Below, in pieces: positions 30,046 through 42,228 of a stretch of DNA of 64,000 bases. The notes below the pieces were generated by a model. The model had not been told where the DNA came from and did no database searches. It worked only from the letters and a program-made list of their open reading frames with translations. The stretch spans positions 558,001-622,000 of the forward strand of contig CAJQUW010001446.1 of assembly GCA_907163375.1 (NCBI GenBank). Reading direction: 5' to 3'. The first letter of the stretch is position 1. Each line of letters begins with the position of its first letter. Origin of the DNA: Prostheceraeus crozeri. Its lineage: Eukaryota; Platyhelminthes; Polycladida; Euryleptidae. A program made the translations under genes and the position numbers.

Positions 30046-30478
30046 AGAGCTCTTCTATAGCATCTGATAGAAGAAACTGACAAGGTTTCTGCTTTAGAGA
30101 ACCAATATCGACTGGAGCACTAGCTGAAACAACATTGAGTCGCGAAAGAGCTTATTCGATGAACGAAGAAGACCAGTTGTCAGAGGAAGCACAGTAAGAA
30201 GCAAGGTAGTCTGCAGGAGCATGGCGAACCAAAGATCGTAAACCTAGACCGCCATAACGCAGTTGCGTTTGAGCCCATGCGTTTTCAATTAGTTCTAAGC
30301 CGGCAATCTCTTCAACACAACGCCTGACATCATCAAAATTTTGAAAAGATTACTCTGTATTACATGGTGGGTTGCTGAGGGAAATATAAGCCAGCTTGCA
30401 GAATGACCCACATGAACGAAGAAGGAGTAAAGTTGTCTGCGGATCATTCAAAGTTGGTAGACGATTCATTAGGATGAG
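30046..30478 (-). mobile_element. Non-LTR retrotransposon fragment
   Basis: Read on the minus strand the region gives DPQTTLLLLRSCGSFCKLAY, FDDVRRCVEEIAGLE, and AWAQTQLRYGGLGLRSL with one or two in-frame stops. This is a pattern I associate with the C-terminal region of LINE-type reverse transcriptase proteins in invertebrates. No catalytic core in the fragment. Confidence 0.5.
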
Positions 30479-30620
30479 AGCTCGTCTCCAGCGCGGACTT
30501 CGGTTCGATTCCAGGGTCAGGCGAGTGAGGTCGGGGAATCAAGGGTGTTGGTGTCTTTAATTGACTTAACCGCTGTCACTCTCATTAGATAATCCTAATT
30601 TGACACACAAAAACTTCAAA
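30440..30620 (+). repeat. Probable tRNA-derived SINE fragment
   Basis: Contains a perfect RNA polymerase III B box, GGTTCGATTCC (30502-30512), in a tRNA-like context (GTTGGTAGACGATTC upstream, CAGCGCGGACTTC just before). The tail has ATCCTAAT-type sequence. The A box is not certain. Confidence 0.45.
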
Positions 30621-30641
30621 GAATTAGTCATACTACTGATG

Positions 30642-32079
30642 CAGTGTTCGTAGTCTGTCAGCTCAGGATTTTCGGGCCACCAAGATTTTTTAGGGCAACG
30701 ATTTTGGAAATGCTTTAATGAACGTATACACAGGCCTATGTACTTTCGCAGATGTGCGTTTATGCTTGTCTTCCATTACAGTACATAAACGTCCTCATTT
30801 TACGAGAAAGACACAGGTGAGTGAGGAAAAATGAGACAAATAATTATTTCAACATTCCATCAAAAACAAATCTTTGATACGCATAACTATGAAAAATTTA
30901 CCAGAGAGTCTTCAAACACATTTATGGCTTTATCATCTTCGGGCGAAAATACATGTGGCTGATGACCACCATGGATGACTATTTTTATCTCATAATCCTC
31001 TTCCAGTACCATAATTCAATAGTTTTCAAACAAGATAGAAATTAAGCCAAATTGAAATTCAAGACAAACAGCCGATATTTTCACAAAATAAAATAATATC
31101 AGCAGCTTGGATTATAATTTCTATCTTGATTGAGAACGATTTCATTATCAGTTAACAATTGCACAGGATTTACTTTTTCTGGCGTTTTTTCTCGAACGAT
31201 ACTTTGCACAGTGAAAATTCTAGCGCTTTTCTTTTGAGCATAGATACCATTTCTTGTTGCTCATTCAGCTTGCCTCGCTTCTTATTGTAATTATTTAGCT
31301 CCTCATCTTGCTGCACCTTCTGCTGTCACTCTCGTATAAGTTTTATGCGTGCATTGCGCTCCTTTTCCTTCGCTTCAATATCTTTTTCTTTTGGTTTTAG
31401 ATTTTACTCCAATTATATGGATTTTTGATTGATCTTTTTCTCTGTTGCCACTTGCTCAAACAATTCATTTTATGATTCCTCTGTTACTTTTATAGCACTG
31501 GCATTCCTTTCTTCTTGTAATTTTCTTTTACAGCTGTCAATACTGGCATGTGCTTGAAGATAAATCCTTCAAATTCGTTGCCGGTAGTGAATTATAATCT
31601 CGAAATCAAGATTGAGTGAAGATCAAATCTCCAACTGGCTTTGGGGGTTCCAGCAGACTTCTTTTTTGTGATTGTCACGGTTTGAAAATATACGCTCAAC
31701 TTCGGCGTTGCCATGCGGAAGCACCGCCACAGACATCACAATGTTCAAAGAAAAGTCCATTGGTGCTGGCGTACTGATTCCCAGAAATCCTAAGACATGA
31801 ATATCAATTAGTACCGGTACTACAAACAACTAAGTAAATATGTAAATCATTTGACGAAAATTTCAGAAATGACTTACTTCTACCTAAAAATAAATAATTA
31901 ATATGTGAAAAGTCATCTTCGTGATTTTCTGTTACGGCAACATCGTAATGTTGCATTGAAATAAGCGATGTCAGCACATTCAGCTGGTTAAAAAAAATTC
32001 GGGCCGTGACGACCAGATTTTTCGGACCGAGTTAATTTTTTCGGGCATTTTCCAAATTCGGACCGGACTACGAACACTG
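30642..32079 (-). mobile_element. hAT element with intact 8-bp target duplication
   Basis: Inverted ends CAGTGTTCGTAGTC (30642-30655) and its complement ending at 32079. Both sides carry TACTGATG (30634-30641 and 32080-32087), a perfect 8-bp duplication as expected for hAT. On the minus strand (about 31770-31660) lies a hAT C-terminal dimerisation signature, VAVLPHGNAEVERIFS. The rest of the transposase is missing, so the 1438-bp copy is internally deleted and not autonomous. Confidence 0.88.
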
Positions 32080-32539
32080 TACTGATGATAGATGGAATGA
32101 ACATAGGCCTCCTACTGAAAAATTACATCGTTGTGCGGATTGTCATTTTCTTCGCAGTAAAAGAAACAAAGCACAACGAAGCGCAGAAAACTACAAAGTC
32201 CTGATGTTTGTCGTAGAGCATGTAGTGCTGTGACGAAACTATATGGACAAATTCGTACGTTCGTAAAGAAACGTTCCGTACGTTCGTAACAAAGCCTTAA
32301 AATCAATGTGAGTATATTACTGTATGAAGAGTTCTAGCATTCGCTATTTTTTGGGTTCCCGGGTAAGTTGTTTTTGGAGAACAAGAATTTTTGCACTAAC
32401 GTTTTTAGTTTGACAGAAAATGCAAAATCGAATTCGTAACAAGCAAATACATATATTGGTCCTACCTAACTATGAGCGAGGATTAGCTAGAAATGTCGGA
32501 AAGTCAAACTCACAAACTAACTTCAGTCCGTTATTGATG

Positions 32540-33943
32540 TACAGATTGTTTTATAAAAAATGGATCACCCTTAAACATCGCCTTAACTTCAATTTTGTCT
32601 AACTCCGCCAAACTTGAACGAATTTCTCTGAAATTTGGAAGATATGTCAGTTGTGCTTACTAATATCATTGTTGGAAATTTCAAGCATGAATATTGAGTT
32701 GTTTTCCTGTTATAGATAAAAAAGTAGTAGATAATTTGATCTTCATTTAGCAATGTTACACAAAATCATACCTCACTCTTATAAAATTGCATTTGTTTCC
32801 TTTGTTATGTAATATGTTCTTCTACAAGCCAAAAGCTATCAAGCAAAACAAAAATAAAGAAAATCGGTCAATCAGAGCCAGTATAGCACCATTATTCATC
32901 AACAATAATGTAACTGCTACATGTGATTAACTGGACTTCATGTTACATAGCTTCCTGACTTCGTTGCGGTGGTGTTGGCAGCACTCCTGATTGCTTTCAG
33001 CTAGAAATCTATCTCTTACCGGTTGAAAACAATACAAAGCACAGATGAACAATAACGAGATCGCATTCACAAAGGGCAAAGTGTCAGCCTTGCTAGAACT
33101 AGGGTTTTCTTTGCCCCCTCAGATCGAATTATCAGATCAGCATACAAAAAGACGTCTCAGATGGGCAATGAGTCATTGTCACTGGCGAAATCAATGGGAT
33201 CGGGTTGTCTGGTCTGATAGGCATCAGTCCGTCTGAAGGATAGTGATGGTCGATTGAGATTATGGATAAAATCTGATCAGGAAATTCCGAGACATTTACA
33301 TCGTCCCCAGGTAGAAGGTGGTGCGACTCTACTGATATGGGCTGGCATTTGGACCAATGGCCGCTCTGAACTTCACATACAGCAAGGAACCATGAATTCT
33401 GAACCCTATGTGAATGTTTTACGAATGAACATTGGCCAAATGACAGATCAACTTGGTGATCCATCGACTTGGTCATTTATGGATGATAATACTACGTGTT
33501 ACAGGAGTAGTAGAGTCAACTTATGCAAGTCTCAATTAGGGCTTAGGACATTATCTTGGCCAGCTCGTTCTCCTGATCTGAATCCCATAGAAAATGTATG
33601 GAGTATTCTAAAACGTAGCGTTCGTCGTTCACTGCTACCTACAGATGGCGTATCACAACTTACGTCACTGTTAAAAAGAGAGTGGAGAAAGTTAGATCAG
33701 TCAAAAATCAACGATATCATCGAATCAATGCCTAGACGAATTGGTAATGTCACTGGCAATAAGGGTAGGGCCACAAAATATTAGCTTCTTAAGAACCGTT
33801 GCTGTATCATAGCTTATCAGATTATATAAGGACATTTAAATATATTAGGGACATGAAATAACATGAAAAATGCTTTCTGTATCATACTTATGTTTTATTT
33901 AGTCAAATTTTAGGATGATCCACTTTTTATGAAACGGACTGTA
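32540..33943 (+). mobile_element. Tc1-like transposon, decayed
   Basis: Diverged inverted ends: TACAGATTGTTTTATAAAA at 32540 and the complement of TACAGTCCGTTTCATAAAA ending at 33943, bounded by TA. The interior encodes a transposase on the plus strand (33045-33784). The first catalytic Asp is in VVWSD near 33215, with a frameshift just after. The second is in FMDDN and the Glu in SPDLNPIENVW, 34 residues apart (DD34E, typical of Tc1). The element is intact in outline but the N-terminal DNA-binding region is degraded. Confidence 0.85.
33045..33784 (+). pseudogene. Tc1-like DD34E transposase, frameshifted
   Basis: Residues HTKRRLRWAMSHCHW and WDRVVWSD come from the first frame (33045-33236). 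The rest (33254-33784) includes IWAGIWTNGRSELH, FMDDNTTCYRS, LSWPARSPDLNPIENVW and a basic C terminus. At least one frameshift near 33220-33250. The paired-type HTH N terminus is not recognisable. Confidence 0.82.
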
Positions 33944-34605
33944 TATGCCAGTTAAGGATACAAGTGATGGCAACATATATTTCTGATTACGTTAACTCTA
34001 AAAGTTGACGAAAAGTACGTTCGCAACAAATGGAACTGCCCTTATAAAGATTTCGACCAAATTATGATTGTGATTGGAAGACCCAATTAAGTATTTTCTA
34101 TCACTCATAATTCTATCTAGCAATCTATCTAACGAGTCGTTCAAATTATGCAATTTACATAATGAACAAAAACAGAGACTGAAACTCAATATTGTAAGAA
34201 GAAACCAATAACCAACCAAATTTTTAAAATAAGCCCTCACCGATACCCTATTTAAAAAACCAAATAATTTAAAGCCCACCAAAATGCTACTTTAAACCCC
34301 AAAAAACTTATGGGTTATTAAAAATGAATATGCCAGCTCTGTGTAAGAGCCTTAATCGAAGCTGCGATGATAAAATCTACAACCGCATTAACGAAAGCGG
34401 CGGGAACCGTGCTTCATGTAACCGAACTTAACTGAATCCAAAAATTCCGAACTACAGACCTAACAACAACTCAGCAATTACTTTAATGGGAAATTCAAGC
34501 TTTCAGTTTATATAATTAAACATATTTCTCATCAACAACGACTGAAAATAGCAAATTAATCATTCACAAATTAAACACATTTTCAGAAAGAAGTTGAATT
34601 CTTAC

Positions 34606-35062
34606 CCAGTTTGGTATTAGTTTTAAACCACAACCTTTCATTTCTCGCTTCTCGCAATGCTTCCAGTGTTGTAGTATAAAATTGTTGAAGGAGATCCATC
34701 TGTTTAGATGTAGAGACATAATCAAGGATAGAATTAATAGACTTTTCTGAGTAATTTCGTGTAACTGCGGACTTGATGTAAGTTAATAATTCCTTGTAAT
34801 GTTTCATCATTTGTTCGGTCTGTTTCAGTTTAAAGTTGATCTTAATCATTTGTTTCAGTGCTTTGAATCCCCAGTCTCCTTTCTCAGTCCCTTCGAGATC
34901 CAACACCTTGGCGAATTCTTCGAGTGCGACTCGGGGATTCTCTTCTTTCATCGATTTCGCATTATAATATTGATTTTCGAGGTCGACATCAGGCTCTGTA
35001 TTGTCATCCGAGGAATATTCAACCGATAATTCATCATCATCATAGTAGTCGTCATCAGACAT
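34606..35062 (-). CDS. CSN2: COP9 signalosome subunit 2, first coding exon
   Basis: 457 bp; ATG at 35062-35060, ends in CTGG|GTAAGA. Encodes the acidic N terminus ([13 protein letters not shown]) and the conserved [12 protein letters not shown]-like region, then [43 protein letters not shown] and [14 protein letters not shown]2 helps position cullin-RING ligases for removal of NEDD8 by the signalosome. The three coding exons total 1332 bp, i.e. 443 residues, the same length as human CSN2. A TTTTAG acceptor just before the ATG (exon from 35065) indicates at least one upstream noncoding exon. Confidence 0.98.
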
Positions 35063-35065
35063 ATC

Positions 35066-38000
35066 CTAAAAGAGAAGAGATAAGATTAAAAATGATGCCT
35101 TCTATTCAAAATAAAATGCAGAAGGAGGTAATGCTTGATAGGGCAGTTATAGGAAGACAGCAATATGCATTTCTTTAAATTAGAGATAATAAATTCATGT
35201 AGTGTGTACGAGTATAAATAGTTGTCACTTTTGTTATTGAAAATTCGGCAGTGATGGGGTGATCAGTGAAGTGATTTTTTGCAGTTAAGCATAATTGAAG
35301 ACATACAAATAGCATTCACAACACAATCAGAATGATCACCTGTGACATTATCAACATATTAAAGAGAAACAATTTGCTGCACTAATTTTGATGAAGCATT
35401 TAATGACTCAAGTCCACTACTTTCTTAAGTATTACCAATTTCTAGGTTTTCATGTCGATCAAGTCCACATACTCAATTATTGAACCGTAGAGCAAAATAG
35501 GCCAACTTAACGACCAGCATCAAGGAACTAGAAGAAAAAAATAGCTTAATTGTATATGGATAACGCATTTTCTTGGATTAAGTTCTGGCGATCATTCGGA
35601 AGGGGCTGCTAACGTCCTTCCATCGAATATTCCTTTTAAGTGTACTAATTTTCCATAATTTGATTGCTTCCGATTTCTCTTCGTAGTGAATTTCTTATGG
35701 ACGATTTTGATATTGGGCTGCCACTTTTCTAGGCAAATAGCAGGTCCACGTCAGAAATATTTCGATGCGATATTGATCGAAAAATGCAGAAACAGGTTAT
35801 GCAAAACACATGCGATGTGTTTTATTGAAACTAGCAGGCCTACATGTAATCACTGTATTAAATACTTCAGTCGAAACTGTAACAATATTCCAATCTGGGA
35901 GATACTTTTGCCACAAAATTACACATGGTAAGGCACCAATGTAGTTGATAATTGATATCTTAGTGTTCGTGTGCTGTAGAAATGTCACCTCACCGTATTT
36001 TACTACTTTTCACTGGAAAGCATGTAATCCTCGAGGATGTGCTCCGCTGCGGATGCAATGGTCCCCCACCAAGACATCTGGCACTGTGCGGCTTGACTTG
36101 GCAAGTTCGCGCGATGCTCATATGCATCTAATAAATTCTGTGCATGGATAATTACCATCTGAAATAGATTCAATCAATAGATAAGTTTTCAGATGGTGGC
36201 GCCATTAATCCGTGTATAGCAGCGGCATTCCCTCGTGGGTGACTTTCACGTACTATAAGGTATATACGGTTTCTATGAGAAATTTGCGTTTAATTCAGCC
36301 GAAGGTTTGTTCTCCGCACTATTTCGCAACAAACTATTCACTGATGACGCGTCAATTAATGTCATGAAATTTTAACTTCCTCATGGTCGAGCAAATGAGA
36401 AATTTTGTTTTCAGTTGGATGTGGCTCGTGGACTTCGACCACTGTGACTATAATTGCATCCCTAGCAGTTAGTTTAGGAAAGTTGATTGATGATAAGAAA
36501 TCATGTAGGCTATTTATCTTTCTCATCGACACAACAGACTCTACAATGAGTGTACACTCAAATCTTGAAGTGCTGACAAGTGCATAAGAAATTTTTGTTC
36601 GATAGGCAGAAAAATAGCGATTTATGTTTGGCTGACAGTTAAAAATCTTTTGAATACTTTTGCAACAAGCAATTACATCTTCGAATTTCATGATTCGATT
36701 ATTCACGATATTATATCTACGAAGGATAATGAAATGTAAACGACTTCTCTGGATACTTTATTCAACCCTATCCTCGCCGAGGCAATATCAATATTTTTTT
36801 GCACTCATCAGTGCTTTGTCAGTGAATTCAATCAGTTGGTTTCACATGGAAATTTATGGCCAGAATTCGGTGAATTTTCAAAAATCCAAGGTACACTCCG
36901 CGCACTGCAAGGTTAAAGGTGAACTTAGAGGTTTCCGGTTTCCATTTTATTGCACATAATCGATTGTCTGACTCTAACTGCTAGAAAAAGTCCACTCATG
37001 GTCGCCCAAGCTGCATGGTCCCTAATGACGTCATAGGTGATCTTCTCAATGAAAACAAATTACCAGTAACTTTCCTACGACCCTACGACTCTTTCACCAA
37101 AGCTGCTTTCCGATGAGATGAGTCGGTAGTTCCAACAATCGCTGATAAGAATTCATGCAAGGTAATGAGTATTTTCCAATGTTAGCGCATTTTTTTGAGA
37201 TAGAAATTTATGTGCACACATGACAATGAATTACATTCGGATGACGTTTTAAAATTAGTGCATTTCTTCTTATGCACGCTTCTCACTACAAAAGGAGAAA
37301 TGGTATCAGATTGTCGTTGGCAATTTTGGGAGACACATGTTATTCATTCAATATTGAGATAAACATAATGCATGTACCTACTGTAGATGTATTTGCTGAT
37401 AGCAAGCACATATTAGGCAATATTTTGTCTGAAGTGAAGATATAATGAGCATTTCGATACATCGTCATGGTATTAATTTGCGGTTATTGTAAGTGCCATC
37501 ATAATGCAAAATCATTAAAATAATTTCGAGACATGGGATCGCGTCGGGTTACAGACGAAATCGAGGCTCATTTTTTCGATAATTGGTCAGATAGCTAAGC
37601 ATCTCGTATGTCTACTTAAGCGAGGTGGTCAGAACATGCACAAAAATGTTTATTATGAGTGACGTCTTTCCTTCCTATGCTTCGGCATTTTTTTGAACAA
37701 AGAAGCCTTGGGAATCTGCAGATGTCAAAACTTTTACGCTCAGTGTTGTTGGTACATCCGAAGACACATCACTGCACCAATTTTTGCAGCAAGCATAAAA
37801 TGATTCTTCAGATGAAAATGTCGTTATTTGAAACGTTGCACTTGTGCTTTTGATGTACTTTGGGCGAACCAAAAGTCTTGTCGTCTTACAAATTTAGTGA
37901 AAAATAGAAACAAGCAAGGAAAACTGACAATGTCATTCAGTAATACACTATCCAGCAGAATCAATGGCGTTTTGGAGATGTTCCAACAACGAATCTACTT

Positions 38001-38099
38001 GGTCGTGAAGGAAATGTCACGAAGAATCTGCAACGAGGCCTATTCGACTTCCTCAAAAATGCTCGTTATCTTGCGCGATGAAGATTTCAGCTAAATAGC
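35066..38099. other. No gene recognised; one small inverted repeat
   Basis: Upstream of CSN2, so it may contain its 5' noncoding exon and promoter, which I cannot locate. ACCATCTGAAA (36154-36164) pairs with TTTCAGATGGT (36187-36197). Several ORFs up to 114 codons lack recognisable content. Confidence 0.4.
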
Positions 38100-38104
38100 A
38101 AGTA

Positions 38105-38860
38105 TGGATTGCACAAATTGAGTTCAGGAGTGGACGGACTCTACCAAATGGCTGTCACACTTCGCTTCTCCAAGAACTCTTTGCCATGTCGAGCGGTGTG
38201 AGGACGGAAATTTTCCATTTGCAGAAGAAGGCTACTGAGTCCTACAGGCTTGGATCAGAGATTCAGGGGGTTCGCCGAAGATCTCCAGTTGTCCTCAAGC
38301 AATCGACCACAACATCAGCATTGACAGCGACAGTGGCACCATAGAGAAGTGCTGTCGCAGAGAAACCTTTGTTTTGAGTGAAAGTCACCAAGGATTCCTG
38401 GCTTATCATTAAGTTCAGTCGGACCATCTTTCTCTTTCTCGGTCCGTCTTTGCCCAACTTGGTTGTTGTTCCGTGAACATTCCATGGCACCCAAGTTTCG
38501 TCCATGGCAGCATGAAAATGAAGGTTGCACTTCTCGTCTGCAAGTCAAGCAAGACCTGTCTGAACTGCTTGGCACTGGTCACTCGGAGGTGCCGGTGCTC
38601 AGCAGTGAGGTCATGCGGCACCCAAGACGAGCAAACTCAACGTTTCAGGTTTTCTCTTTAAAAATTCAATGGAGTGTGCTTTGGTTGCAGTTGAGTAACT
38701 CAGCAAAATCACGAGAAGAAATATGAGGGCCATCCTTGATCATGTCGGCAACTTGGTTGCAGAGGTCTTCCGTTCTTGTTGATCTCGGAAGACCAGAGCG
38801 TGTAGCATCGACAAAGTCCGACCTTTTTCCATCATTGAAATCCTTCATTCATTTTTTAAC
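38105..38860 (-). pseudogene. Degenerate mariner-like transposase
   Basis: Minus-strand pieces in different frames: a HTH region with SGLPRSTRTEDL and SSRDFAELLNCNQSTLHR (about 38800-38660), then VPHDLTAEHRHLRV (38620) and DETWVPWN (38503), matching the order of the mariner family (the VPHEL linker, then the first catalytic Asp in DETW). Many frameshifts; later catalytic residues are not found. Confidence 0.6.
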
Positions 38861-38869
38861 TGTACAGGA

Positions 38870-41640
38870 GGATGAAGCACGATCTCTCCAGGCCTCGGTT
38901 AACTCGAAATGAACGAATCCATAACTCTTTTGAAAGTTAATAGTGTAAAGCCGAGAATGCGTTTGATCACTGTCATCATGTCCTAACCACTACATGAATG
39001 ACAAAAGAAGCTACGCATGCGCCCTATTTTCACTCGTTGCACTGCGCTAGCGTTCATGAATCGCATTTCAGTTTCAGCCGACAAATGCAACACTGGATGA
39101 AAGTTTATCGATTCAATGTGACATGAACAGTAGCTAGAAAGGTGTCATTAATTAAATTCATGCCAAATTTAAGCATTCGATTGTTGACTGAATAGAAATT
39201 ACGTTAATTATTCAAAGGAATATCCGAGCAATTAACTTGTCGTAAGTGTCTGGGTTTCGATTTGCACCTGTAACGATGAATACAGCAAGAATACATAAAA
39301 CTGACTTCAGATTAAAATAACTCATGTTCATGATGCGGTCAAAACTGATGGGTAGTATCTGTATTTTCACAGCATTAATAGACCACGGAACCCACTTCGG
39401 TCGGAAAACCCTAAAACATTATATAAGCAGCTTCAGCATTGATTAAACCATGAACAATTAACTGATGCCCGATACAAGAAGTGGCAAAGACCTTCACTTC
39501 TAGCACCGGTATAACATGAAATACATTTATCAAATATTGTGCGATTTCCACAGATTAATTTTCGTGCATCACTGTACCTACTTCGATGTACGTAGAGATC
39601 ATGCGAGATGCATATCAACAATTACATGACCGTATACATCATTAGTAGTGTTTATGTATTGGCCTATATACGAAGAATTTCAAGCACGTGAAATGAATGT
39701 CATGGCGGAAGAGCAGGCTGCAAAGGACTATATATCAAGTTCATTGAACACAATTTAAGAAAATATATTTTTATAAATTCAGTTTTCACCATCCATTCTT
39801 TTCCTAAGTTTCGATCTAGAATATGTATAGTTCAAGAGACCGAGCTCCCTGTCGATTTATATTTCATTTTTACAACAATTAATTTACCCGAAGAAAATTT
39901 AAAATGATTCTCAGTTACGAAGTGCAATATTCATCACTATTTGACAGTCAGGATAACTAGAATATTATTTACTGAAGATCAAGCTGTTCAATTCCCCTGA
40001 ACATCACCCTGATACTACTTCTGTGCGTGAATGAATTTACTCAGGTGAATATTCGTCACGAATAAAAATACTGCAATCAATGGGACACAATTTCAATGAG
40101 ACAGTTCGGGCTAGAAAAAAGCAGCATGCAAAATTGTTCACTCGAAAATGTACTTCATGACTAATTATGTCCTTGAGAACTGGATGAAGAGCATATTAAC
40201 AATTATTTTACAAATTTTAATGCGATGATCCAGGCAAGGAAAAGTGACATTGATTGCAAGGCATGCCAAATATTAACAGTTATGAGATTTGGAAAATGAT
40301 TCAGAAAACGAATCGATTCAGTAAATTTGTGAGCAAATAGTAAGAAATAAGGCCACAAAAAAGGGGTTCAAAATTCATTGAAAAAAATTGGGGCAATATA
40401 AATTCTACGGCACCTTATTACAACGAGGGACTAGAAAAGACATGGACATCGAGAACAATGCCACGTGATGGATCCAATAGCATGCGTTGTCATGACAGAG
40501 ATGCCTTAACGAACAAACGACGATGGTTTGTAATGGTTGACATTGGGAGTCGACGGCGGCTTACAGGCGCATTTTTTAATGATTCACGATTGACTTCATT
40601 TTTCTTCGACCAGGGGCATGTTATTGTTCTTATGAAGTGACTTTCCAGATCTACTTGCGCCAAGAACCTTTTATTGTTGCATGTGTCAAAAGTTTGATTC
40701 ATTTGAAGATATAGAATGGACGACCAGAATAGAGCACCAAGATGACCACCGACAGATTTCGTTGTTCTTTAATGGCTTCATGCATGTTGTTTGAAGCAAA
40801 TATTTTCTATGTACAAATAGGTTTCTGAGGCGTCGTGTTTCCATGATGAAGCATTTTTTTGTCATGGTTGCGGTGATCATGGAGGTACTGAAAAGCATGT
40901 GGTGTTTTAAATTCTTCTATTATGTTCTTGGTTGGAGACTTGCACAGTTTTGACTTGATATAAATAAATCAATAAGAAATGCATTCATGCATGCATGCAA
41001 TTTTAGCTAATTATGCACTACACAAGGAGCAATATTACACGAATTAGTAATACAGGATTTAGTAGTGTCAGATAAACTGAGGACATAAATAATATGAAAC
41101 CTCGAATATGAAGTTGTCGTAATTATCAATAAATATTTTCATTCATCAATTTTTAATCAATCAGTGATGACTTCCCAATGCGTTTACAAAGAGTTTCCAA
41201 ATTCAGCAGTTGACATGAAGCGTGCAAAGAAATTACCTCTCCTGATTTTACTCAAACATAACTTACAGCTGCACTTAAAAGTATGTCACACATTCAAACA
41301 CAATGACAGAATGTTCTTTTCACGTTCTTTACACGTTGTCCTTGTGCACAGCTGTGACTGTGCGATAATGTTAATTCAATGTGCTAATGAACCTTGCATT
41401 AATTCAAAAAATATAATTCACCATGGAAAAATGCAACAATCGATTGTGCAACCATTATCAAGATGGTCGGGTTTTTTTCTCAACACATACTGAAATAGGA
41501 GTATGTGCATGTGAGGTGACTTCATGGAATGCATAGAGAAGAGATTGACACACATATCAAGACAGGACAGATCTCATTTATCTCGGTAATTATCAAAACG
41601 GCTTGAAGTCTAGCCATCACGTTGGGCATAGAAATTGCTT
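38870..41640. other. No gene recognised
   Basis: No conserved exon, RNA gene or transposon recognised; composition similar to other noncoding host DNA here. Confidence 0.4.
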
Positions 41641-41642
41641 AC

Positions 41643-41739
41643 CCTGGAAGTGTATGGCTCCGTCTATTTCAACTATGTACTCCATTGTCCAGTCTTTCAG
41701 TTGAAGCTCGTCCAGGCTAATTGCAGATGGCTTCTTCAT
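41643..41739 (-). CDS. Possible first coding exon of an unidentified gene, divergent from AP3S
   Basis: ATG at 41739; 32 codons plus one base, reading MKKPSAISLDELQLKD then WTMEYIVEIDGAIHFQ, followed by a good donor CCAGG|GTAAGC. Codon use and amino acid content look like real coding sequence, and it lies 134 bp from the AP3S start on the other strand, as in a shared promoter. I do not recognise the protein and cannot find its next exon. Chance ORF is the alternative. Confidence 0.4.
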
Positions 41740-41873
41740 CTACGCACCTCAGTTATTTTTCACAATAAAATACATTTGTTTTTCTATTAAAGGACACACT
41801 AAGTAAAACTTTAGATGTTAATTAGAAATTATTTTCGAATCAAAAGTCAGCTGTACCTCAGGAACTTGCCATT
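41740..41873. promoter_or_regulatory. Possible bidirectional promoter region of AP3S
   Basis: 134 bp between the AP3S ATG and the divergent ATG. Position is the only support; no TATA box or known element identified. Confidence 0.3.
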
Positions 41874-41942
41874 ATGATCAAAGCTATTTTGGTATTCAAT
41901 AATCACGGGAAACCAAGACTTTCGAAGTTTTATCAGCATTAT
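41874..41942 (+). CDS. AP3S: AP-3 complex subunit sigma, coding exon 1
   Basis: 23 codons from ATG: MIKAILVFNNHGKPRLSKFY followed by QHY, then the donor GTAAGT at 41943. This is the near-invariant N terminus of the AP-3 sigma subunit, the small chain of the adaptor that sorts cargo to lysosomes and related organelles. Phase 0 end. The next exon is 20.4 kb away at 62389. Too short to stand out as an ORF, but the match is clear. Confidence 0.95.
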
Positions 41943-42228
41943 GTAAGTTACCGCTTCCGGTGGAACACCGATTGAATAGGCTAATTGTAATAATTTTTTT
42001 ACGCTGTTCCAATAGTTTGCCAAATAATACGAGATATGTACTTCAAAGTGCTTTATTATTGATCAATCACAGATTAATTGACATGAAATTGACACACTTA
42101 CAGTAACTCCTGTGTCCCCACCAACCAGCTTACAATATCGTCAATACCAATAATGAAACTATTGCTATGGGGTCATTAGGAGCAAACATGACAATTCAAA
42201 ATATAAATACTCTATACTATACCACAAC

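Larger units (their letters stand above)
27636..34041. mobile_element. 6.4-kb TTAT-flanked DNA element with GGGCAGTTCCA ends
   Basis: GGGCAGTTCCA (27636-27646) and its complement (34031-34041) are each flanked outward by TTAT. Copies of GTACGTTCGTAAC-like motifs cluster near both ends: about 27997, an inverted pair at 28163-28173/28181-28191, about 32254-32290, and 34014-34026. Such subterminal repeats are typical transposase-binding sites. The GGG start and TTA-rich 4-bp duplication recall Kolobok or piggyBac-type elements. No transposase of its own is recognised; internal DNA includes later hAT and Tc1 insertions. The superfamily is a guess. Confidence 0.6.
23050..34605 (-). other. CSN2 intron 1, filled with transposons
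   Basis: 11,556 bp between the donor CTGG|GTAAGA (34606/34605) and the acceptor TTTGCAG|GC (23050/23049), minus strand. Contains the split piggyBac copy, a LINE 3' fragment and the TTAT-flanked 6.4-kb element with its own hAT and Tc1 insertions. Confidence 0.9.

Noticed and set aside
36362-36706. 114-codon minus-strand ORF upstream of CSN2
   Set aside because: No recognisable motif and no convincing splice context; considered as the next exon of the 41739 gene but the join could not be supported.
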